Shown here piece after piece: positions 9,485 to 19,215 of a DNA stretch of 32,542 nt. The first letter of the stretch is position 1; each line of letters opens with the position of its first letter. The notes below the pieces were generated by a model that did no database searches, was not told the origin of the DNA, and saw nothing but the letters and a program-made list of their open reading frames with translations. The stretch spans positions 1-32,542 of the forward strand of contig QKEW01000016.1 of NCBI GenBank assembly GCA_003251635.1, given 5' to 3'. This stretch comes from a bacterium. GTDB taxonomy: Bacteria > Patescibacteriota > Minisyncoccia > Moranbacterales > GWC2-37-73. The translations under genes were made by a program, and so were the position numbers.

Positions 9485-9602
9485 GATTTCTCTCCATTTT
9501 CAAAGAATAAAAAACACAAAAAACAAGCGATAATTTGTAATTCATCTCGAATTTAGTACAACCCAGAGCAAATTTAATTGCAAAATCAAGTTTAAAATGA
9601 AG

Positions 9603-10745
9603 CTAAAAAGCCTTTTCTAGTTTTTGCAGAACTTCTCGTAATTTTTCACCCTGCAAACAATAAGACAAACGCAAATGAGTGTCATAATTTTCTCCAAAAG
9701 AAATGCCTGGGGTGGTGGCTACCTGAACTTTTTCCAAAAAATAGGTCGCCAACTCTGTGGAAGTTTTCAACTTTTTGCTGCGCATAAAATCAGCAAAATC
9801 CGGAAAAATAAAAATTCCACCTTCAGAAGACGCAAAAGGAATCTGCATTTTTTCCAACCAAGCGTGAATAACTTGGCGCTGTTTGGTTAAATCCGGAAGT
9901 GCCGGAGTTTGCAAAGCAACCAAAGCTGCCGCATCCGAAATCGAACAAGGACAACCCAGATAGTTTTCCAAAAATTTTTCAATCACCCCAACAAGCTCTT
10001 TAGGTGCAATCACAAAACCAATCCGCCAGCCAGTCATGGCGTGAGATTTGGAAAGCGAGTTGATCACGATCACATCTTGGGAAAACCCCCGGAGCGTGAA
10101 ACCCTTCTCCGCACTAAACTGATTGTAACATTCGTCTGAAATGACCGTAATTTTATTTTCGCGGCAAAATTCCACGATTTTTTTCAATTCGTTTTTGTCA
10201 TAAACAGTTCCAGTTGGATTGTTAGGTGAATTTACTAACAAATATTTCTGCCCGGCAAAATCCGGATTTTCTTGATAAGAATTTTCAAAAGCGCTGCGCA
10301 AAGATTCCACAGTCATCTTAAAACCAGAGGGCTTAGTATCAATCAAAATTGTCTGGCCTCCGCAAGACTGAATGATTTGCAAAAATGGCGGATAGAAAGG
10401 CGCAGCCAAAAAAACCTGATCGCCTTCATTCAAAAGCGACCAAAAAACCGCGCCCAAAATCGGCTTAGCGCCGGAAGACACTGCCACATTTGCAGCTTCC
10501 GCTTGATATTTTTCAGCCAAAGCTTGGCGCAATTTCATGGAACCAGCCGCCGGATTATAATGCGTTTGATTTTTTTCAATTGCCTCAATGCCGGCTTTTT
10601 TAATAGCTTCGGGCGTATCATAGAAAGGTTCGCCCAAGCCCAGGGAAAAAACCTCAACACCTCGACCCTCCATTTCTTTGACTTTTTTGGAAAAAGCATA
10701 GAGCGGCGAAGAAACCAGAAAATCTGAACGCTTTGAAAAACGCAT
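9603..10745 (-). CDS. PLP-dependent class I/II aminotransferase (AspC-like)
   Basis: NSPNNPTGTVYD, SLSKSHAMTGWRIGF (PLP lysine motif), LRLSYC. Confidence 0.93.
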   Translation of the reverse strand: MRFSKRSDFLVSSPLYAFSKKVKEMEGRGVEVFSLGLGEPFYDTPEAIKKAGIEAIEKNQTHYNPAAGSMKLRQALAEKYQAEAANVAVSSGAKPILGAVFWSLLNEGDQVFLAAPFYPPFLQIIQSCGGQTILIDTKPSGFKMTVESLRSAFENSYQENPDFAGQKYLLVNSPNNPTGTVYDKNELKKIVEFCRENKITVISDECYNQFSAEKGFTLRGFSQDVIVINSLSKSHAMTGWRIGFVIAPKELVGVIEKFLENYLGCPCSISDAAALVALQTPALPDLTKQRQVIHAWLEKMQIPFASSEGGIFIFPDFADFMRSKKLKTSTELATYFLEKVQVATTPGISFGENYDTHLRLSYCLQGEKLREVLQKLEKAF

Positions 10746-10812
10746 GGATTTAAACTTAATTTTTATCTAGATTAAATATATCAGGCAAATTTGAATTTCG
10801 ACAATACCCCCC

Positions 10813-10840
10813 TGGACAGTTCGCTAATAAATGCTAAAAT
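10813..10840 (+). promoter_or_regulatory. Sigma70-like promoter of a short transcript
   Basis: TGGACA (10813-10818), N16, TAAAAT (10835-10840), 6 nt before an ATG. Confidence 0.65.
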
Positions 10841-10846
10841 CCATTC

Positions 10847-10903
10847 ATGCACAGCTTTGATCAAAAATTCAATCTTCTAAACAATGACGATGATCGCGAT
10901 TGA
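10847..10903 (+). CDS. Candidate leader peptide / small ORF MHSFDQKFNLLNNDDDRD
   Basis: 18-codon ORF directly after a promoter and before a strong terminator; not in the ORF track. Confidence 0.45.
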   Translation: MHSFDQKFNLLNNDDDRD

Positions 10904-10940
10904 TTGTCGTCGGTTTAGCGCTTTGTCAAAAACGAATGCA

Positions 10941-10967
10941 AAAACCGACCAGACTGGTCGGTTTTTT
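10941..10967 (+). terminator. Rho-independent terminator (possible attenuator terminator)
   Basis: AAAACCGACCA-GAC-TGGTCGGTTTTTT. Confidence 0.85.
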
Positions 10968-10998
10968 GTTGAATGGATTGATCAATTCCAAATTTAAA

Positions 10999-11023
10999 AA
11001 TAATACGTATTATAATACTTACC
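10999..11023 (+). promoter_or_regulatory. Palindromic promoter motif, copy 1 (upstream of the 11030 gene)
   Basis: AATAATACGTATTATAATACTTACC; perfect 14-nt palindrome ATAATACGTATTAT overlapping TATAAT. Confidence 0.75.
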
Positions 11024-11029
11024 AAAAAT

Positions 11030-12367
11030 ATGCCAGAAAAAAAAGCTAATGAATTTGAAGTCCTGATTTTGGGCGGCGGAATAACCGGCAGCGCCGTTTT
11101 TCACATCCTATCAAAATATACCAGCCTTAAATCAATCGGACTTTTGGAAAAACAATCCGAATTAGGCCAAATCAATTCCCACGCTAATAACAACAGCCAA
11201 ACTTTGCATTTTGGAGACATCGAATCAAATTATTCTCTGGAAAAAGCCCACAAAACCAAGCAGGCTTCGGAGATGGTCGTGACTTACTTAAAAAAACTGA
11301 CTGATAAAAATCAAACTATTTATTCCAAACAGCCCAAGATGCTGTTGGCGGTCGGTCAGACGGAAGTTGAAATTTTGGAAAAAAGATTTCAAGATTTTTC
11401 CAAACTTTTTCCAGATTTGAGAAAATTGGAATACTCTGAAATTTTTCGTCTGGAACCCAATTTAATCAAAGGGCGTGATCCGCAAGAAAAAATTTTGGCG
11501 CTTCGCAGCGAAAACGGTTTCGTGGTTGATTTTGGAAAACTGGCTCAAAAAATGGCCAGCGATGCTGATCCTCAAAATTCCAAAATTTTCCTCAATCAAG
11601 AGGTTTTAGACATTAAGAAAACATCCAGAGGTTTCCAAGTTATCACTAACAATGAAACATTCAACGCCCAGACCTTAGTCGTCTCAATGTGTTCCCAGAG
11701 TTTGTTTTTTGCCAAAAAATTGGGATATGGACACAACTTTTCCATTTTGCCAATCGGGGGAAATTTTTATGCCTGCCAAAATGAAATTCTGCGGGAAAAA
11801 GTCTATACTATGCAAAGTCCAAAAATGCCATTTGCCGGAGTTCATGGCGATCCGGTTTTAGGACGCCAAGTTGAAACTCGCTTTGGACCAACCGCCACTT
11901 TGACTTTTCTACTGGAGAGAAAAAACTGGAAAACTTTGCGCCAATTTTTCCAATCATCTTTTTCCAACTTTCAATCAGTCAGAGCCTTTTTGAGTGTCAT
12001 TTTTGAAAGAAAACTTTTCTTATTTTTGGCACAAAACCTGGCTTATGAAATTCCATTTCTGGGAAAATATTTCTATTTGAAACTCTGTCGTAAAATCGTG
12101 CCAACTCTCCAAATGAAAGATTTTTCCAAGGGTAAATTCAAGGCCGGAATCCGTCCGCAACTGATTGACAATCCGGAGAGAAAATTGGTTATGGGTGAAG
12201 CTGAAATTGTCGGCGATAACATCATTTTTCACATTTCCCCTTCACCTGGCGCCACCGTTTGTCTGCAAAACGGAGAAAAAACCGCCAAAAAAGTTTTAGG
12301 ATTTTTCGGCGATCAATTTTCTTTCAATCAAGAAAAATTTGAACAAGATTTTCCAATTGCTAAATAA
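11030..12367 (+). CDS. FAD-dependent oxidoreductase, malate:quinone oxidoreductase-like
   Basis: N-terminal FAD motif EVLILGGGITGSAVFHILSK; NSHANNNSQTLHFGDIESNYS region resembles Mqo/L-2-hydroxyglutarate oxidase families. Confidence 0.75.
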   Translation: MPEKKANEFEVLILGGGITGSAVFHILSKYTSLKSIGLLEKQSELGQINSHANNNSQTLHFGDIESNYSLEKAHKTKQASEMVVTYLKKLTDKNQTIYSKQPKMLLAVGQTEVEILEKRFQDFSKLFPDLRKLEYSEIFRLEPNLIKGRDPQEKILALRSENGFVVDFGKLAQKMASDADPQNSKIFLNQEVLDIKKTSRGFQVITNNETFNAQTLVVSMCSQSLFFAKKLGYGHNFSILPIGGNFYACQNEILREKVYTMQSPKMPFAGVHGDPVLGRQVETRFGPTATLTFLLERKNWKTLRQFFQSSFSNFQSVRAFLSVIFERKLFLFLAQNLAYEIPFLGKYFYLKLCRKIVPTLQMKDFSKGKFKAGIRPQLIDNPERKLVMGEAEIVGDNIIFHISPSPGATVCLQNGEKTAKKVLGFFGDQFSFNQEKFEQDFPIAK

Positions 12368-12408
12368 AAACTATTTTTTGATTAATCTTCGGATTTTGGA
12401 AAAATTAA

Positions 12409-12445
12409 AAAAGGCATAATGTCGTTTGACAAAATGCCTCTTTCT
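12409..12445 (+). terminator. Rho-independent terminator (plus)
   Basis: AGGCAT aa TGTC GTTT GACA aa ATGCCT followed by a T-rich tract. Confidence 0.8.
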
Positions 12446-12555
12446 TTTTTCTTTTTTAGGGTTTGGTAAGTGACTCAGTGCATTGCACCGAGCTGGAAAA
12501 AGTTAGAAATTAGTTGGGACAAAAAAGCCACCTTTTTTTCTCGGTTTTCTTTTTT

Positions 12556-12933
12556 TCATGCCACCAACTCCTCATGGTTTTTTTTAGAACAACGAGTTAT
12601 TGTTATCAAAAAATTAATCGAGTCTTCACTTCTTGATATCAAAAACACAAACTCCTCAAGCAACTGCTTGAGCTGAACATATTCAGAAGGTACATCTATG
12701 CAAAATTCCTTTTCAGAATATTTCAGGGTTAAAATTATTCTTCCATCATTATAGCGATAAGTAACTGAAGTTATTATATCCTGGCAAGCCTCAATCACCT
12801 CTCTAATAGCCTCAATGCCAGTCTTCGACAAACCTGTTAAATTAGCCCCGACCAATTCCAATACATCTTCAGATTCACCAAACCATTTTTCAGTAAATCT
12901 AACATCGCCTTGACCCAAATTAACTCGTTCCAT
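12556..12933 (-). CDS. Hypothetical protein
   Basis: 125-aa ORF, purine-rich SD-like AGGGGAAGAGG just before the ATG. Confidence 0.75.
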   Translation of the reverse strand: MERVNLGQGDVRFTEKWFGESEDVLELVGANLTGLSKTGIEAIREVIEACQDIITSVTYRYNDGRIILTLKYSEKEFCIDVPSEYVQLKQLLEEFVFLISRSEDSINFLITITRCSKKNHEELVA

Positions 12934-12981
12934 GTTCCTCTTCCCCTTTCAGTCATGTTTTGTTAAACAACTCTAAAAACC

Positions 12982-13005
12982 AAAAAACCGACCCTAGCAG
13001 GTCGG
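12982..13005 (-). terminator. Rho-independent terminator (candidate attenuator for the 12556-12933 gene)
   Basis: Minus strand CCGACC-TGCTAG-GGTCGG-TTTTTT. Confidence 0.8.
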
Positions 13006-13028
13006 CTTATTTTTTCGAACAACTTGTT

Positions 13029-13118
13029 TTAGTTGTTATTCGCAAAAACAAACTTACCTGCCAGCGCGGCGGTAAACCAAAAGAAGAAAAAATAAAATTT
13101 TTGGTAATGTTTTTGCAT
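13029..13118 (-). CDS. Candidate leader peptide / small hydrophobic peptide MQKHYQKFYFFFFWFTAALAGKFVFANNN
   Basis: 30-codon ORF (with stop) between a TTGACA-N16-TAAAAT promoter and a terminator; not in the ORF track. Confidence 0.55.
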   Translation of the reverse strand: MQKHYQKFYFFFFWFTAALAGKFVFANNN

Positions 13119-13139
13119 AGCAATAATCTCAATGAATTC

Positions 13140-13167
13140 ATTTTAGCGCAAATCCGAATTATGTCAA
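13140..13167 (-). promoter_or_regulatory. Sigma70-like promoter
   Basis: Minus strand TTGACA (13167-13162), N16, TAAAAT (13145-13140). Confidence 0.75.
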
Positions 13168-13178
13168 GCGCTTGTTTT

Positions 13179-14327
13179 CTAGAGCTGAACAGAAACTTTC
13201 AATTCCTCCTTAGCGCGCCAAATGGTCAGTTCAACCAAATCTCCTTTGTGATGCGAACCGATCAAATTGGAAAGCGGATTGTTCAAATCAATTTTTTGAT
13301 CGCCAACTGCCAAAATCACATCGCCAATTTTCAAATGAGCTTTTTGCGCCGGTGATCCATCAATAATTGCCAAAGATGAAAGTCCTGAAGCTGAATAAAT
13401 CAGGGCTCCTTGCTGCTTTTCAAATTTATGAGTCAAAGCATATTCCTTTGTTAGGGTGATGTAATAAACACCCAAAGAAGCTGAATTGTCCAATTCGCCA
13501 TTCAACATTTTATCCAGAGATTCTTTGACTGCATTGGAAGGAATTTGGAAAAATATATCCTGATTGTCCAAGGAAACTTTTCCTATAATTCCAACCAAAG
13601 CTCCCCCATAGCTAATAACCGGTCCGCCTAAATAACTTTGTTGATTATCAAAATCAGTTTCAAAAACACCTTCCATTTTTTCCGAAGAAGCCACTGTCTG
13701 GCCGCTCAAATTAAAAGTACTGTTAATATTGCTCAAGAGACCGGCCGAAAAACGATTTTGATATTCATTAAGAGAATTGCCAATGGAAACCAATTTTTTG
13801 CCCGGTTTAAAATCATTTGAATTGGCAAATTCAATAGCTGGTAAATTGGTAGTCTCTATTTTCAAATAAGCCAGATTAGTAAACTCATCAATTGCCAAAA
13901 GCTTGGCTGGATATTCCTGATTATCATAGAGAATAACGTCATAGGTGGCATTTTTTTCCAAAATCACATCACGATAAGTCACGATAACCCCATCTCCAGT
14001 CACTAAAATTCCACTGCCGCTTCTGCCAGAAAGACTGCTGGTCGAATCAATTGAAATTATATTAACAACTGCCGTAGCCGCCCGTGAAGCGATCTGATTG
14101 ACTGAATCATCCTCCTTGACTGTCACTTGTTCGGTTTTGTTAATTATGGTGATATTCTCCGAAGCTTTTTTAAGAAAAGGAATCTTCTCGAAAAAAGCCT
14201 GATGGCTTAGGCGTGGAAAAAGATAATTATTCATAAAAATCCCGCCAATTCCGCCCAAGATAAAAATAAGCACAGTCCAAGCGATTATTTTTGCTGCTAA
14301 AGCTCCCTTATTTAGGCCTTTTTCCAT
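13179..14327 (-). CDS. HtrA/DegP-like protein with PDZ domain and degenerate catalytic triad (predicted pseudoprotease)
   Basis: GSGILVTGDGVIVTYRDVIL...DEFTNLAYLKI...TDFDNQQSYLGGPV aligned by eye to HtrA motifs; PDZ GSPAQKAHLKIGDVILAVG. Start at internal ATG 14327 preferred; the track start 14432 overlaps the upstream gene. Confidence 0.85.
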   Translation of the reverse strand: MEKGLNKGALAAKIIAWTVLIFILGGIGGIFMNNYLFPRLSHQAFFEKIPFLKKASENITIINKTEQVTVKEDDSVNQIASRAATAVVNIISIDSTSSLSGRSGSGILVTGDGVIVTYRDVILEKNATYDVILYDNQEYPAKLLAIDEFTNLAYLKIETTNLPAIEFANSNDFKPGKKLVSIGNSLNEYQNRFSAGLLSNINSTFNLSGQTVASSEKMEGVFETDFDNQQSYLGGPVISYGGALVGIIGKVSLDNQDIFFQIPSNAVKESLDKMLNGELDNSASLGVYYITLTKEYALTHKFEKQQGALIYSASGLSSLAIIDGSPAQKAHLKIGDVILAVGDQKIDLNNPLSNLIGSHHKGDLVELTIWRAKEELKVSVQL

Positions 14328-14359
14328 ATTTTTTGAAAATCTAAATTTATTGAAATTAA

Positions 14360-15169
14360 TCAAACTACCGGCAACCACTTTGAGCTTGCCAGAACCATGA
14401 TAGCAAGAATGCCAAAAAAGACAATATTCCAAACAAAACCACGCTTTGAAACAATATTAAGGAAATGACTCTGCGCCAAATTCCAAAGCATGAAATAAAA
14501 AATCAACATTACCACTCCATTGGTCAAATATCCAAAAGGCCAAAAATTTAGAATCCAAGCAATCTCCGTCATGCAAAAACCCAAAACCAAACTATAGAGC
14601 CAGACCTTTCCTTTTTCAGCTTCCATCAATCGCAAATACTGATGACTGACTGCAACAGTCGGCACCATAAACAAAAACATGACTATCCATAAGGAAACTG
14701 AAAAGTTCAAATAAAATCCATACAGCAGAGAATAGAAAAGGAAAATTGAAGCCACCGCCACCGCCGCCAAAATGGCGCGAGCTGTCTGATCTTTGACAAA
14801 AACCCGCAAACGATAGAGTCCCAACAAACAGAAGTAATAAGTCGCCCAAGATAAGATGATAAAGAAAAACTTTTTTGAATCAGAATCTATAAAAGCCAAA
14901 AGTCCCAAAGCTGAAAAAGTCAAAGTCAAAGGAATCGGCAACGCACCAAAACGACGACTAATCTTCAAGGAGCTACTCGCCACGATAAAAAGAAAAACTA
15001 AAAGCAAGATGATCACAACTATCAATTTTCCGGCGATCAGAGAAACTAAAAAACCGCTCACTGTTTTGCGAATGACCGCTTCCAATATCAAAACAAAAAT
15101 CAAACTGTGAAAAAAAACCCGCCAATGAAAAAACATAATTTGAAAAGAAAAATTTTGACTAACCAACAA
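14360..15169 (-). CDS. Polytopic membrane protein, hypothetical
   Basis: Multiple hydrophobic segments; start may be the internal Met ([12 protein letters not shown]). Confidence 0.75.
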   Translation of the reverse strand: MLVSQNFSFQIMFFHWRVFFHSLIFVLILEAVIRKTVSGFLVSLIAGKLIVVIILLLVFLFIVASSSLKISRRFGALPIPLTLTFSALGLLAFIDSDSKKFFFIILSWATYYFCLLGLYRLRVFVKDQTARAILAAVAVASIFLFYSLLYGFYLNFSVSLWIVMFLFMVPTVAVSHQYLRLMEAEKGKVWLYSLVLGFCMTEIAWILNFWPFGYLTNGVVMLIFYFMLWNLAQSHFLNIVSKRGFVWNIVFFGILAIMVLASSKWLPVV

Positions 15170-17774
15170 ACTCGATTTTATTCTTTTTTACGGTGAGAGA
15201 AATTTCATCTCCTTCTGTTATTTTACCCTCTATAATTTTTAAGGCAAGCTCGTCCAGAATTTCATTTTGGATAACCCGTTTCAACGGACGTGCGCCAAAG
15301 AGCGGATCAAAACCTTTTTTGGAAAGATAGTGCTCAACAATCCCTGGAATTTTTAGACTGATATCTTTTTTAGCCAACCTAGCTTGAACAACTTCAAGTT
15401 GCAGTTTAACAATTTTGGCTAAATCTTCTTTAGTCAAAGGGTGAAAAATAATGATTTCATCAATCCTATTTAAAAACTCAGGCTTGAAACTTTCACGCAA
15501 GCTGCCTAAAACCCTTTCGCGCATTTCTTTTTCACTGATTTTGTTTTCGGTTTTTTCACCATCAAAACCTAATGACCTGGATCGATAAATAATCTCCGAA
15601 CCAATATTGGAAGTCATGATGATGATCGTATTTTTAAAATTGACCACCCGACCCTTGGCATCAGTCAGGCGCCCGTCATCCATAATTTGCAACAAGACAT
15701 TGAAAACCTGCGGATGAGCTTTTTCAATTTCATCAAACAAAATTATACTATACGGTTTTTTTCGCACGATTTCCGTCAATTGACCACCTTCTTCATATCC
15801 GACATAGCCTGGCGGCGAACCAATAATTTTGGCAGTTGAATGAGCCTCCATATATTCACTCATATCCAAACGCACCAAAGATTTGGTGTCATTGAAAAGA
15901 AATTCCGCTAAAGTTTTGGCCAACTGAGTTTTTCCCACCCCAGTCGGACCCAAAAAAATGAAAGATCCGATCGGCCTGTTTTCCTCTGAAATCCCGGCTC
16001 GTGATCGACGAATGGCATTGCTCACAGTCTTGATCGCCTCGTTTTGTCCAACAACTTTTCTTTGCAACTGCTTTTCCATTTGAGCCAATTTTTCCATTTC
16101 ACCTTGAAGCATTTTAGCCAAAGGAATCCCAGTCCAACGTGCAACCACCTTGGCAATGTCTTCCGGCAAAATTTCTTCCTTCAAGATTGAACCGCTTTTT
16201 TGGATTTGATTCAATTTTTTCTCATCTTCAAGTTTCATTTTTTCCAACTGAGGAATTTTCCCATAACGTATTTCCGCCACCAAATCCAGCTGTCCATTTC
16301 TCTCAGCCACTTCAGCCTCCGACCTCAATTGATCAAGTTGCTTTTTAAATTGTCGACTCTTAGTGATCAATTCTTTTTCGGTTTTCCATTTCAAGGTCAA
16401 AGAATTTGATTTCTCTTTTAACTCAGCTAGCTCCTTATTTATTTGAGCTATCCTTTTTTTAGATTTTGGATCCTTTTCTTTTTGCAAACCCTTTTTCTCA
16501 ATTTCCAGTCGTCGGATATTTCTTTGAAATTGGTCGATTTCAATTGGCATAGAATCGATTTCCATACGCCGAGCCGAAGCAGCCTCATCAATCAAATCCA
16601 CCGCTTTGTCTGGCAAGAAACGGTCGGAAATATAGCGATGGGAAAGATTAACCGCCGCTAAAATCGCCTCATCGGTAATTTTCACTCCGTGGTGCAATTC
16701 GTATTTTTCTTTAATTCCGCGCAATATCGCTATCGCATCTTCAACCGAAGGTTCATTGACATAAACCGGCTGGAAACGGCGTTCCAAGGCCGCATCTTTT
16801 TCAATATATTTTTGATATTCCTTAGTGGTTGTCGCTCCGATTGTCCTGAGTTTTCCTCGAGCCAAAGCAGGCTTGAGCATATTGGAAGCATCAAGTGATC
16901 CCTCACTAGCTCCAGCTCCAACCAATGTGTGCAATTCATCGATAAATAAAATATATCGGCCGCTCGATTTTTCAACTTCTTTCAAAATGGCTTTGAGGCG
17001 ATCTTCAAATTCTCCCCGAAATTTAGCTCCAGCCAAAAGTGCTCCCAAATCCAAAGAAATAATTTCCTTGTCTTTCAAATTTTCCGGCACATCTCCGCCA
17101 ACAATTCGCTGGGCTAAACCTTCCGCAATCGCCGTTTTACCAGTTCCAGCCTCACCAATCAAAACGGGATTATTTTTAGTTCGGCGACTTAGCACCTGCA
17201 TTAATCTGCGAATTTCCTCGTCCCGACCGATTACCGGATCAATTTTTTCCTGACGAGCCAGATCGGTCAGGTTGAGTGTATATTTTTCAATAACCTGAAA
17301 CTTACCCTCCGGTTGAGGCGAATCAACTTTTTGTGAACCGCGAAGCTGAGAAATGATTTTCAAAGCTTTTTCGTATTCCAACCCAAAGCCCTCCAAAAAC
17401 TTCTTGCCGGGCGTGTTGGAACTCAAAGAACCCAAGAGTAAATGTTCAGTCGAGACAAATTCGTCGCCCATCTTGCCCATCTCAGCTTCGGCTTGATTCA
17501 AAATTTGGGCTAACAGTGGGGTGATAAAAATCTGACCGACTTGAACTTGTTTAGCTTTTGGATATTTTTCTATATTTTCACGCAAATCCTGTTTGATTTT
17601 TTCAAGATTCACATCAAATTTTTCCAAAATAACTTTCACGATCGAGCCTTCCTGATCGATCATGGCAGCAAGGAAGTGAAAAACATCCACCTGGGATTGA
17701 CCAAATGAAACAGCCACTTCCTGAGTCTTTTGCAAGACCTCCTGACTCTTAGTAGTAAATTTTCCAATATTCAT
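15159..17774 (-). CDS. clpB: ATP-dependent chaperone ClpB
   Basis: Two AAA+ modules ([26 protein letters not shown]), Clp N-domain, long coiled-coil middle domain. Confidence 0.93.
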   Translation of the reverse strand: MNIGKFTTKSQEVLQKTQEVAVSFGQSQVDVFHFLAAMIDQEGSIVKVILEKFDVNLEKIKQDLRENIEKYPKAKQVQVGQIFITPLLAQILNQAEAEMGKMGDEFVSTEHLLLGSLSSNTPGKKFLEGFGLEYEKALKIISQLRGSQKVDSPQPEGKFQVIEKYTLNLTDLARQEKIDPVIGRDEEIRRLMQVLSRRTKNNPVLIGEAGTGKTAIAEGLAQRIVGGDVPENLKDKEIISLDLGALLAGAKFRGEFEDRLKAILKEVEKSSGRYILFIDELHTLVGAGASEGSLDASNMLKPALARGKLRTIGATTTKEYQKYIEKDAALERRFQPVYVNEPSVEDAIAILRGIKEKYELHHGVKITDEAILAAVNLSHRYISDRFLPDKAVDLIDEAASARRMEIDSMPIEIDQFQRNIRRLEIEKKGLQKEKDPKSKKRIAQINKELAELKEKSNSLTLKWKTEKELITKSRQFKKQLDQLRSEAEVAERNGQLDLVAEIRYGKIPQLEKMKLEDEKKLNQIQKSGSILKEEILPEDIAKVVARWTGIPLAKMLQGEMEKLAQMEKQLQRKVVGQNEAIKTVSNAIRRSRAGISEENRPIGSFIFLGPTGVGKTQLAKTLAEFLFNDTKSLVRLDMSEYMEAHSTAKIIGSPPGYVGYEEGGQLTEIVRKKPYSIILFDEIEKAHPQVFNVLLQIMDDGRLTDAKGRVVNFKNTIIIMTSNIGSEIIYRSRSLGFDGEKTENKISEKEMRERVLGSLRESFKPEFLNRIDEIIIFHPLTKEDLAKIVKLQLEVVQARLAKKDISLKIPGIVEHYLSKKGFDPLFGARPLKRVIQNEILDELALKIIEGKITEGDEISLTVKKNKIEFVG

Positions 17775-17848
17775 ATGTTTATTTGAAATAAAAATAAATT
17801 AATTGGACAAATTGGGTAAACTTTTTCGAGTCTCAAATTTTCGAGTTT

Positions 17849-19135
17849 TTATTGAATTCGCTCTTCCAGAACAACTCCGACTTCTTTTTCCTTGCCTTTG
17901 CTCCAGACTTTCAAATTAACCCGATCGCCCACATTTTTACTCGAAATCAAACCTTCCAAGGGATTATCCTTGTCTATCTTAATACCATCAAATTCCAAAA
18001 TAATGTCATTTTCCATGATACCCGCCTTATCCGCCGGCGAACCCGGAATCACAGCCAACTCAGAAACTTTTGCTCCCCTTTGAACCAAAACACCATAGGT
18101 ATAGGGTAAATTGTTTTCTTTTTGAAGCTCGGCGCTCATTTCCAAATATCGCACTCCCAGAAAAGGTGTGGAAATTTTTCCCGTTTGCTTAACCTGGGAA
18201 ACCACCTTTTCAATTTGGTCTATCGGCAAGGCAAATCCGATATTTTGAGCATCTACTGCCATCGCCACATTTACCCCAACGACTTTTCCTTCCAAGTTAA
18301 TCAAGGGGCCACCGGAATTTCCTGGATTAATGGCTGCGTCAGTTTGAATGATGTCAGTCAATCGCTCCAATCCCGTGCCGGTTTGATCTCCAGCCATAAC
18401 CGTTCGACCTAAACCGGAAACAATTCCTTTACTGATCGTATTGGAAAATTCACCCAAAGAGTTTCCAATGGCAATCACTGTCTGGCCCAAATGAATATCC
18501 TGCTCGGATCCTAATTCCAAAACCGGAAAATCACTGCCCTCAATCTTAATTATGGCAATGTCCCGGACCGGATCACGGGCTAAAACATGCGCTGAATATT
18601 CTTGTCCATCATTGGTTGTCACCGAATAATCAGCTTGCTCATCTTCAACTACGTGCTTGTTAGTCACAATCATCCCGTCACTTGAAACTAAAAATCCACT
18701 ACCACCGCTAACTTGTTGCTGGGTATATTCTTCCGGTATGTTCCAGTTAAAATTAAACCAATCAAATTGTTGATTCAAAACCTTCACCTGTTTAGTGGCA
18801 CTGATGCTAACCACGGCTGGAGAAGCTTTTTCCACCATTTGAACAATTTTCGAGTCTTCACCCAGCAAATCCACATTTCCACCCAAAGCCTCTCGGCCGG
18901 ATTCATTTTTTCCATCAATAACCGAGTCCGGAAAATTATTCAGAAAAACTCGGCTAGCCATAAAACCAAAAACTGAACCAAAAAAACTAGAAATAATTAT
19001 AACTCCAACAATCAAGCTCGTCTGGCTTTTATTTTTATAAATTTCAGCTTGATCGCTTTCGGGATGATCTAAATTAGCTTGATCAACCACATTTTCTTCA
19101 TAATTGATGCTTTCTGAACTATTTTCATTTTCCAT
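17849..19135 (-). CDS. HtrA/DegP-like trypsin-like serine protease with PDZ domain (intact triad)
   Basis: VTNKHVV, DPVRDIAIIKI, TDAAINPGNSGGPL; N-terminal TM; C-terminal PDZ. Confidence 0.94.
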   Translation of the reverse strand: MENENSSESINYEENVVDQANLDHPESDQAEIYKNKSQTSLIVGVIIISSFFGSVFGFMASRVFLNNFPDSVIDGKNESGREALGGNVDLLGEDSKIVQMVEKASPAVVSISATKQVKVLNQQFDWFNFNWNIPEEYTQQQVSGGSGFLVSSDGMIVTNKHVVEDEQADYSVTTNDGQEYSAHVLARDPVRDIAIIKIEGSDFPVLELGSEQDIHLGQTVIAIGNSLGEFSNTISKGIVSGLGRTVMAGDQTGTGLERLTDIIQTDAAINPGNSGGPLINLEGKVVGVNVAMAVDAQNIGFALPIDQIEKVVSQVKQTGKISTPFLGVRYLEMSAELQKENNLPYTYGVLVQRGAKVSELAVIPGSPADKAGIMENDIILEFDGIKIDKDNPLEGLISSKNVGDRVNLKVWSKGKEKEVGVVLEERIQ

Positions 19136-19215
19136 AGCCTTTAAAAATCAAAACCCAACTTCAAAATTATGAAAGTCGAGTCTTGACTGAAAAACAATAA
19201 AATAATAAACCGATT

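Noticed and set aside
12960-13355. Plus-strand ORF of 131 aa
   Set aside because: Overlaps the pseudo-HtrA gene, the leader ORF and its terminator on the opposite strand; no coding signature.
17815-17855. Repeated ctcgaaaa/cgagttt segments upstream of clpB as a CIRCE operator
   Set aside because: Does not match TTAGCACTC-N9-GAGTGCTAA; short AT-rich repeats only.
16139-18976. Many plus-strand ORFs over clpB and htrA
   Set aside because: Antisense shadow ORFs of strongly supported minus-strand genes.
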